In this document: positions 15,048 through 20,003 of the stretch, in pieces
How positions within the stretch are numbered: the stretch's first letter is position 1
Layout of the letters: each line of letters opens with the position of its first letter
Source of the DNA: Treponema_I sp045616125
Lineage (GTDB): Bacteria; Spirochaetota; Spirochaetia; Treponematales; Treponemataceae
DNA length: 20,003 bases
Assembly (NCBI GenBank): GCA_045616125.1
Contig: JAZLGC010000064.1
Coordinates: forward strand, 1-20,003
Direction: 5' to 3'
The notes under the pieces: model-generated
The model's database searches: none
What the model was told of the DNA's origin: nothing
The model's input: only the letters and a program-made list of their open reading frames with translations
Position numbers and translations under genes: made by a program

Positions 15048-15605
15048 ATGAAAAAAATCTCAATACTTATGCTGTCTGTGGTGCTTGCCTGCACTACACT
15101 CTTTGCACAGACAGAAACATTTGTCCGTCAGAACCAGAAAGGAGATCAAGCCGCCCGTATCGGTCTTGCTCTTTCTGTTCCCATCAAGCCCTCTATGGCC
15201 AAAATGGGATTAGGCGGTTCGGCATCTTTAGGATATGACTACTATATCAACCGCAACTTTTTTGTTGGTGGAGAAGCTGCATTTACCTATAACACGACTA
15301 TTGCAGATAATGTCTTCTACTTTGTTCCGGTACTTTTCAATGCTACCTGGCAGTTTGATGCCGGAAAGTTTGAAATTCCCTGTACATTGGGTCTTGGTGG
15401 AGCATTGCAGAATTACACCAACAGTATCTACTTTGGAGTTGCTATCCGTCCGCAGCTCGGCGTGTATTACCGCATAAACTCTGAATGGTCTTTGGGCGGA
15501 AGCGCATTGGTACATGTATTGCCTGAACTGTTCATTACAAAACCGGAATACAACTATGTAAAAGCTTTTGCCGGCGCACAGATTAGTGCCCGTTATCATT
15601 TCTAA
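15048..15605 (+). CDS. Small outer-membrane beta-barrel protein
   Basis: The 185-residue product has a signal peptide of about 20 residues ending LFAQ, and alternating amphipathic strands afterwards (GYDYYINRNFFVGGEAAF, YFVPVLFNATWQF, YFGVAIRPQLGVYY, WSLGGSALVHVL, KAFAGAQISARYHF). The final residue is Phe, as in proteins recognised by the BAM machinery. An eight-strand barrel of OmpW/opacity type is likely. The exact family is not recognised and pore or structural function cannot be decided. The GAGG Shine-Dalgarno is well placed. A lipoprotein gene follows after 13 nt, so the two are probably co-transcribed and possibly partners. Confidence 0.75.
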   Translation: MKKISILMLSVVLACTTLFAQTETFVRQNQKGDQAARIGLALSVPIKPSMAKMGLGGSASLGYDYYINRNFFVGGEAAFTYNTTIADNVFYFVPVLFNATWQFDAGKFEIPCTLGLGGALQNYTNSIYFGVAIRPQLGVYYRINSEWSLGGSALVHVLPELFITKPEYNYVKAFAGAQISARYHF

Positions 15606-15618
15606 CAGGATTGTAACT

Positions 15619-16593
15619 ATGAATAAAAAGACATCATTATCTTGTATCATTCTGGCAGTTCTTGCCTGTGTAATAACTATAACTGCATGTGAACCTATCG
15701 GATATAAAATTGAGCGGGAAACAAAACTTACCACAGCAGTTGTTACCGGAAACGTTGTTTCCATGGTACCGGTAAAGGGAGCCTTGTTTGTACAGAACGG
15801 TTATATCTATACAAAAGACTTTGCAGGAACCAAACCTTGGGAAAAGGCTGATACCGCAAAATTAGCAGCAGTTATCGCATTAGCCAGTGATGAAGCGTAT
15901 CTGTATGCAAAAGATACTTCAGGAAATATTTGGGCGGCTGAAGTTGCTGATGATGGAAAATCAGGAAACTGGGAAAAGGTTTACGAAAATACCGGTTCTG
16001 CAGGGTCAGTTTTCCTGTTTGATAACGGATTATTCAATAACGATGACGGTACTACAAGCGGACGCAATGCCTATATGAGAGATACCACCGGTGTAAAAAT
16101 GCTTAAGGGTACCGGTACTCCTGTTTCAGAAACAGGCAATGGGGCTGGAAAGAGCACCAAAAACTGCATTTCAATTGGTGGCAGCGATTATTTTACTGAC
16201 GTTTTTATGGTTGCCACTGATGGTACCTCAATTTTTTCCGTTAATTCTGAAAAACGTGATTCAAAAGCCTGTACCCTGCAGTATAAAGCACCCTCCGCTT
16301 CTGAATGGACTTCTGTAGAAAAGAAAACGGGAAATGGGGTAACCTACCTGTTCTGGAATGGAACAAATCTACTGGTAGGAACAACTAAGAATTATGAGAC
16401 TTGGACAGTAACCGGTAATAATCTGGTATCTGGAACTGCTGCATCAGATACTGCAGCTACAATAGGCACCCACAGTATCCTGGGAATCTGGGAATATGGT
16501 TCCATCCGTTATGCATCCATCTATGATGAAAAGACGAGTATGTACAACGGGCTTTGGGGCCAGCCAGCCGGCAAGGACTGGGATAAGCAGTAA
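15619..16593 (+). CDS. Lipoprotein of unknown function, repeat-rich beta fold
   Basis: Starting from ATG at 15619 the product has 324 residues. A lipoprotein signal is clear, with lipobox TITAC and lipidated C24. The rest carries repeated short segments such as GYIYTKDFAGTKPWEKAD, YLYAKDTSGNIWAAE, GNWEKVYENTG and SEWTSVEKKTG, spaced roughly 40-50 residues apart. They have the look of beta-propeller or similar blades (Tyr/Trp-rich, with small turn residues). No catalytic motif is seen. An AGGA ribosome site lies close upstream and the gene directly follows the barrel gene, so an envelope-surface role with it is plausible. The frame is open to 15568, but that would overlap the barrel gene and lose the signal peptide. 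Confidence 0.65.
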   Translation: MNKKTSLSCIILAVLACVITITACEPIGYKIERETKLTTAVVTGNVVSMVPVKGALFVQNGYIYTKDFAGTKPWEKADTAKLAAVIALASDEAYLYAKDTSGNIWAAEVADDGKSGNWEKVYENTGSAGSVFLFDNGLFNNDDGTTSGRNAYMRDTTGVKMLKGTGTPVSETGNGAGKSTKNCISIGGSDYFTDVFMVATDGTSIFSVNSEKRDSKACTLQYKAPSASEWTSVEKKTGNGVTYLFWNGTNLLVGTTKNYETWTVTGNNLVSGTAASDTAATIGTHSILGIWEYGSIRYASIYDEKTSMYNGLWGQPAGKDWDKQ

Positions 16594-16602
16594 AAACATA
16601 TC

Positions 16603-16629
16603 ACGAGTTTTGCCATAGGCAAAACTCGT
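16603..16629. terminator. Long perfect hairpin after the lipoprotein gene
   Basis: Arms of 12 bp (ACGAGTTTTGCC and its complement) flank a 3-nt ATA loop, 9 nt after the lipoprotein stop. There is no T-tract, so it is terminator-like, or a mRNA 3' end stabiliser, rather than a canonical terminator. Confidence 0.5.
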
Positions 16630-16632
16630 TAA

Positions 16633-16660
16633 GTACAATCGGCATCGATGCCGATTGTAC
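16633..16660. repeat. 28-bp perfect palindrome between convergent genes
   Basis: Arms of 14 bp (GTACAATCGGCATC and complement, no spacer) lie 3 nt after the previous hairpin and 5 nt before the stop of the esterase gene. The symmetry fits a bidirectional transcription stop or a protein-binding site. It lacks a flanking T-run on the plus strand beyond short pyrimidines. Confidence 0.6.
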
Positions 16661-16665
16661 GTCTC

Positions 16666-17997
16666 TTATTTCGACTGAGCAGCCAGCCACCCCATGATAG
16701 AAAGCCCGTTTTCATCAACGATGGTGTTGTTGAGAACGTAAATCCATGACCAGTGACCGTCATACTGATATGGTTCACCAGCTTCATTCTTGTACAGGCC
16801 GGTTTCGTCATGTACGTCAGCTGGGAAGTTGAATTTAACATCAACAGCACCTGCTTCTCTCAGGCGGGCAACAGTTGCAACATCACATTCAGCCGGGTTA
16901 ACAGTTCCGTCGTTCTGAGCCTGGGTAAACCAGATGTGCTGTGGAGCCAGTTTTGCCAGTTTTTCATCAGTGATTTTTGCATCAGGATATGCTTCGCAGA
17001 TTGGATATGCAGCTGCAAAATATTCCGGATATTCAATGATCATGTTCATGGTCATGTAACCACCATTTGAACATCCACCGATGTAAATGCGGTTGGCATC
17101 GATTTCGCTGTGAGCTTTTACGAATTCATCGATACAGTTGAACAGTGCGTCAGTGTAGTAAGAACGAGCTGACTGTCCTGGAGTATAAATGCCGGAACTC
17201 TGGAAATCAGGGTCTGCTGAGTTCTGCATCCAGAAACCGTCTGCCTGTGGAACCAGTACGTAAGCACCGGTTTTGCCGAAGTGTGCTTGAATTTCATCAG
17301 AAGCCAGGTTTGCAACTTTGTTTCCCTGCAGAGGAATCAGTGAGCTGGTTCCACCTTCACCCATACCGTGCAGCCAGATGATTAATGGAGTTTTACCGGC
17401 TTTTGCAGTTTCCGGGCGGTAGTATGCATAGGTCAGGGTAATGTCACCGGTGGTAGATTTCTGGTCACGAACAAATCTGTCAGACAAACCGTAGGTCATT
17501 GAACCTTCGGTGATTGCAAGACCCAGTTTTTCGCTTGAAACGGTCATGTTGAATACTGATGGAACGTGGTTCATCATGTCACGAAGATCAAAGTACAGAT
17601 AAGCACCGGTGTTTGGATCAACCGGCAGTTCCAGTGCAACGTATTCGCTTTCACCGATAACAGGATTGCCGGCTGCGTCACAGGTATAGGCTGAAGAGAT
17701 GGCACGAGGTGCAGTACCTACGGCAGTCTGCATGGCACCAGTGGTGAACATGCCAACCCAGTCAAAAGCTTCAGCTTCTACCAGTACGGTAAAATCTTCA
17801 GCAGTTACATCAGAAACTTTTTTTCCTGCATTGATAACGATTTTATCAATACCGGTTCCCCAATCGTATCCGTTACAAACGGCAACATACTGTCCTGCTT
17901 CAGGACCTTTTACTGCTGGGGCAACTGGTGTTGATGCACAACTGAACAGAACACAAGCCAGAGCGAGTACAGCTGCAGCAATGCTCATTTTTTTCAT
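16666..17997 (-). CDS. Exported lipoprotein alpha/beta-hydrolase (esterase/peptidase-like)
   Basis: The 443-residue product has a lipoprotein signal with lipidated C20 in LFSC. Residues about 30-185 form a beta-rich N-terminal domain. The hydrolase domain has the oxyanion segment LHGMGEGG (209-216), the nucleophile elbow GGCSNGGYM (S310), an Asp candidate in NDGTVNP (D363) and His candidates H396 and H415. This pattern is that of the predicted-peptidase/PHB-depolymerase-like esterases (COG4099 or CE1-type). Likely substrates are esters on plant or host polymers, or peptides, but this cannot be decided. The start has a strong AAGGAGGAG ribosome site. Codon use is strongly biased like the sugar and uracil transporters, suggesting high expression. 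Confidence 0.85.
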   Translation of the reverse strand: MKKMSIAAAVLALACVLFSCASTPVAPAVKGPEAGQYVAVCNGYDWGTGIDKIVINAGKKVSDVTAEDFTVLVEAEAFDWVGMFTTGAMQTAVGTAPRAISSAYTCDAAGNPVIGESEYVALELPVDPNTGAYLYFDLRDMMNHVPSVFNMTVSSEKLGLAITEGSMTYGLSDRFVRDQKSTTGDITLTYAYYRPETAKAGKTPLIIWLHGMGEGGTSSLIPLQGNKVANLASDEIQAHFGKTGAYVLVPQADGFWMQNSADPDFQSSGIYTPGQSARSYYTDALFNCIDEFVKAHSEIDANRIYIGGCSNGGYMTMNMIIEYPEYFAAAYPICEAYPDAKITDEKLAKLAPQHIWFTQAQNDGTVNPAECDVATVARLREAGAVDVKFNFPADVHDETGLYKNEAGEPYQYDGHWSWIYVLNNTIVDENGLSIMGWLAAQSK

Positions 17998-18032
17998 TTT
18001 TGTCTCCTCCTTATATTTTCTGACAAAAACGG

Positions 18033-18062
18033 GACTGTTCATCCCTTTTTATAGGAACAGTC
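18033..18062. repeat. Inverted repeat upstream of the esterase gene
   Basis: GACTGTTC (18033-18040) and GAACAGTC (18055-18062) enclose 14 nt containing TTTATA, which reads TATAAA on the minus strand, a possible -10 of the esterase gene. The site is about 36-65 nt upstream of the ATG, a plausible operator position. Confidence 0.4.
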
Positions 18063-18136
18063 TAGGGGCAATTGCTGAACCCGTCTTATACGAAATATAC
18101 GATAATTATATGATTTTACTGATTAGCAAATACTCA

Positions 18137-18176
18137 CCCCCACTGCAAAAAACGCGTCATGGGGGCGATTTTTTTT
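18137..18176 (+). terminator. Terminator-like hairpin with T8
   Basis: CCCCCA (18137-18142) pairs with TGGGGG (18160-18165) across a 17-nt loop, followed closely by eight T (18169-18176). No plus-strand gene lies directly upstream, so it may be a remnant, or it may shield the repeat element that follows. Confidence 0.3.
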
Positions 18177-18181
18177 CAATT

Positions 18182-18461
18182 GGCGATGTCCGTAAAAAGT
18201 GTTGCTTATTGTCACCCTGAACTTGATTCAGGGTCTCATCATAAGTCCACAAATCTACCGGATTGCCAGTACATCCAAAAACGCTCGATATCAGCGCTAT
18301 TGGTGAATCCCGGCGAAGAAACTATGTATAGTCCATGCTGATCGCATGGACGCCGGGCTTCAACAATTTTTGTCTGTACTTTCAATCCTCTCGATTTGTG
18401 GCATTCCTGTACAATCTTTGTTGCTGTGTAGCATTCTGCAACACTTTTTACGGACATAGCC
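18182..18461. repeat. 280-bp long-hairpin repeat element with 24-bp terminal inverted repeats
   Basis: The ends at 18182-18205 and 18438-18461 are inverted copies matching 23 of 24 bases. Internally the two halves are also inverted and diverged copies of one another: TGAATCCCGGCG (18304-18315) mirrors CGCCGGGCTTCA (18351-18362), and the GATTTGTGG and GTACT/CAATCC blocks (18247-18272; 18376-18401) mirror each other with identical spacing of 17 nt. The apex is a GTCCATGC/GCATGGAC hairpin (18331-18351). The left half carries an extra ACCCTGAA/TTCAGGGT hairpin (18214-18234). T-rich tracts flank both ends. A related half-copy is at 1-146. No protein-coding gene is supported, though both ends read MSVKSVA in one frame. 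Confidence 0.85.
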
Positions 18462-18476
18462 TTTGAAAAAAACGAT

Positions 18477-18621
18477 GGGACTGTCCAAAAAGTATCGTCA
18501 TGCTGAATTTATTTCTGCATCTATGTCGCAGATCACGAAACAAGTTCGGGATGACTGCCAAACTAGATGTGGTGGTTTCGATAACCTCACCCACTGCAAA
18601 TTGTACATTTAGGACAGACCC
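18477..18621. repeat. Second inverted-repeat-bounded intergenic stretch
   Basis: GGGACTGTCC (18477-18486) and GGACAGACCC (18612-18621) are inverted with one mismatch. Between them lies a long dispersed palindrome that starts GTCATGCTGAATTT (from about 18499) and ends AAGTTCGGGATGAC (to about 18555), the extended form of the repeats at 13072-13145. No gene is seen. The bounding repeats may be coincidental. Confidence 0.4.
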
Positions 18622-18635
18622 TAAAATTTTACATA

Positions 18636-18659
18636 ATATATAGATAAATATCTATATAT
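18636..18659. promoter_or_regulatory. ArsR/SmtB-like 11-2-11 operator upstream of the permease
   Basis: Perfect 11-bp arms ATATATAGATA and TATCTATATAT are separated by AA. Size and AT-rich symmetry resemble the 12-2-12 inverted repeats bound by ArsR/SmtB metal sensors. The site directly precedes the ribosome site GGAGG (18660-18664) of the permease gene and overlaps a possible -10 (TAATAT, 18634-18639, with AGGACA 17 nt further upstream), where a bound repressor would block transcription. No regulator gene is in the window. Confidence 0.5.
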
Positions 18660-18671
18660 GGAGGAAAATAT

Positions 18672-19685
18672 ATGAATATCTTATTAATTATATGGGATTT
18701 TTTCCAGAAGCAGATTCTTGGACTACGGTGGCTGAATTCATTAATAGGAAATCTCCTGCAGCTATTGGGAATGAATTCCGGAACAAAACTCTATTCAGCC
18801 CTTCAATTCTTCATGTATGACAGCGTTAAGATTTTCTTTTTACTGTCTGTTCTGATTTTTATCATCAGCTATATTCAAAGCTATTTTCCGCCAGAAAGAA
18901 CAAGAAAAATTCTTGGCGGAATCAAAGGCTTTCCTGGAAGAGCAATGGGAGCGTTGTTAGGAATTCTGACACCTTTCTGTTCCTGCTCCAGCATTCCGCT
19001 TTTTATCGGCTTTTGCAGTGCAGGCCTTCCTCTTGGTGTAACACTCAGTTTTTTAATCATGTCTCCAATGGCAGATCTTGGAAGCCTTACTATGCTTATG
19101 ACCCAGTTTGGCTGGAAAATTGCAGCGGCTTATCTTGTTACCGGATTCATTATTTCGGTAGCGGGCGGAACAATCGTCGAAAAACTTGGGATGGAAAAAT
19201 ATGTTGCAGACTATATCCGTCATGCACATCTGGCAGAAATTGATGAAGAAAAACTGACTTTTAAGGACAGACTTGGTGTTGCTGCTCAAGGCGTAGCAGA
19301 CATTGTAAAAAGAGTGTGGCCATATATTTTTCTTGGAGTTGGAATTGGTTCTGTAATACATAATGTGATTCCAGAGGAGATTGTGCAGACTGTTCTTGGC
19401 GGCGAACATTGGTACAGCGTGCTGCTTGCCTGTCTTGTAGGCGTTCCAATGTATGCAGATATTTTCGGCGCAATTCCCATTGCAGAGGCGTTGCTTGCAA
19501 AAGGGGCAGGGCTTGGAACGGTAATCAGTTTCATGATGAGCGTAACGGCTTTGTCGCTGCCTTCAATGATCATGCTTTCAAAAGCCATGAAGAAAAAACT
19601 GCTTGCAACTTTTATTGGGGTTGTATCTCTAGGAATCATTCTGATCGGATATCTGTTTAATGCATTTTCATATTTGTTTATGTAA
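18672..19685 (+). CDS. ArsP/DUF318-type permease
   Basis: This 337-residue membrane protein belongs to the permease family PF03773, which includes ArsP, an exporter of trivalent organoarsenicals, and other predicted metal or thiol-related permeases. The hallmark TPFCSCSSIPLFIGF is at 100-114, with C103 and C105. A second half motif, VGVPMYADIFGAIPIAEALLAKG, appears near 255-277. Eight or so hydrophobic segments are visible, with a charged central loop (about 170-205). The start is ATG with GGAGG 7 nt upstream, right behind an 11-2-11 palindrome. A thioredoxin gene follows 25 nt downstream. Codon and base use are more AT-rich than in the left part of the window (ATA, TTA and CTT frequent), consistent with possible acquisition. 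The transported species is not certain. Confidence 0.85.
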   Translation: MNILLIIWDFFQKQILGLRWLNSLIGNLLQLLGMNSGTKLYSALQFFMYDSVKIFFLLSVLIFIISYIQSYFPPERTRKILGGIKGFPGRAMGALLGILTPFCSCSSIPLFIGFCSAGLPLGVTLSFLIMSPMADLGSLTMLMTQFGWKIAAAYLVTGFIISVAGGTIVEKLGMEKYVADYIRHAHLAEIDEEKLTFKDRLGVAAQGVADIVKRVWPYIFLGVGIGSVIHNVIPEEIVQTVLGGEHWYSVLLACLVGVPMYADIFGAIPIAEALLAKGAGLGTVISFMMSVTALSLPSMIMLSKAMKKKLLATFIGVVSLGIILIGYLFNAFSYLFM

Positions 19686-19710
19686 CGGAAAAAAAATCAG
19701 GAGGTAACTG

Positions 19711-20003
19711 ATGAAGAAGGACAAAATCATAAAGATTCTGGTTCCGATTTTGATTCTTGTGTTTATAGCTGGAATCTGGTTCATCAAAAATCAAAAAGGA
19801 ACTTCAAAAGTAACTGAAACAATACAATCAGAACAGAAAGATGCGGATTTTAGTCTGAGAGAAACAAAGGCTATCGACTTTGAAGCACTTTTTTCATACG
19901 GACTTCCCATTATTATTGATTATGGTGCAGATTCCTGTATTCCCTGCAAGGCGATGGCTCCTGTTCTGGAAAAAGCAAATGCAGTTTTTGAAGGAAAAGC
20001 TTT
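19711..20003 (+). CDS. Membrane-anchored thioredoxin-family protein (partial, runs off window)
   Basis: The first 97 residues are in the window. A basic N-terminus and one hydrophobic segment (about 7-26) suggest an uncleaved anchor or signal sequence. A polar linker follows, then the start of a thioredoxin fold: LPIIIDYGADSCIPCKAMAPVLEKA, with the active-site motif C76-I-P-C79. The orientation places the thioredoxin domain outside the cytoplasm. An AGGAGG ribosome site lies 6 nt upstream of ATG. It is in one operon with the permease, so its job may be to keep the permease's Cys residues, or its substrate, reduced in the periplasm. It looks like a TlpA/DsbD-partner type protein. The 3' end is outside the window. 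Confidence 0.85.
   Translation, partial: MKKDKIIKILVPILILVFIAGIWFIKNQKGTSKVTETIQSEQKDADFSLRETKAIDFEALFSYGLPIIIDYGADSCIPCKAMAPVLEKANAVFEGKA

Noticed and set aside
17699..18220. 173-residue plus-strand open frame over the start of the esterase gene
   Set aside because: It is antisense to the N-terminus of a well-supported lipoprotein gene and ends in repeat sequence; no family features.
18239..18457. Small minus-strand open frame beginning MSVKSVAEC, and a plus-strand frame from 18159 that contains MSVKSVAYC
   Set aside because: Both arise because the two terminal inverted repeats read MSVKSVA. There is no ribosome site or codon bias, and the frames run through hairpins.

Overview
The window looks like ordinary chromosome of a spirochaete, most likely a host-associated Treponema. 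This rests on several lipoproteins with loose spirochaete-type lipoboxes, a small outer-membrane barrel protein, a tRNA-Cys without an encoded CCA, moderate GC, and many intergenic palindromes of the type that translate as 'PELDSGS'. The genus is an inference; there is no rRNA or other decisive marker. No phage, transposase, CRISPR or secondary-metabolite genes were seen.

Layout. 1-146: one half of a repeat module. 169-1557 (+): GPH-family cation:sugar symporter, converging on 1613-2908 (-) uracil permease across a perfect 26-bp palindromic terminator. 2984-4770 (-): aldose-1-epimerase-like protein followed by RlmJ, overlapping by 7 nt. 4832-5359 (+): small membrane protein of unknown function. 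5361-5588: two terminators, tRNA-Cys (-) and its promoter. 5645-9155 (+): tightly coupled trxB, exported GH3/NagZ-like hexosaminidase and GNAT protein. 9222-10742 (+): PutP proline symporter. 10785-12407 (-): lipoprotein and YfcE-like phosphoesterase. 12467-13060 (+): TrmR-like O-methyltransferase. 13072-13200: palindromic repeats. 13207-14899 (-): folD then folE2. 15048-16593 (+): outer-membrane barrel and lipoprotein. 16603-16660: two long palindromes. 16666-17997 (-): exported lipoprotein esterase. 17998-18671: repeat-rich intergenic region. 18672-20003 (+): ArsP/DUF318-type permease and the start of a membrane-anchored thioredoxin, behind an ArsR/SmtB-like 11-2-11 operator.

Functionally this is mostly housekeeping and nutrient uptake (sugar, uracil, proline), envelope-associated hydrolases, one-carbon/pterin metabolism and RNA modification. 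The least ordinary parts are at the right end: a roughly 280-bp long-hairpin repeat built from two diverged inverted halves, of which a third half lies in inverted orientation at the left edge about 18 kb away, and the permease-thioredoxin operon, which looks like a metal(loid) or thiol-stress cassette and may be acquired. No completely new system can be demonstrated from the sequence alone.
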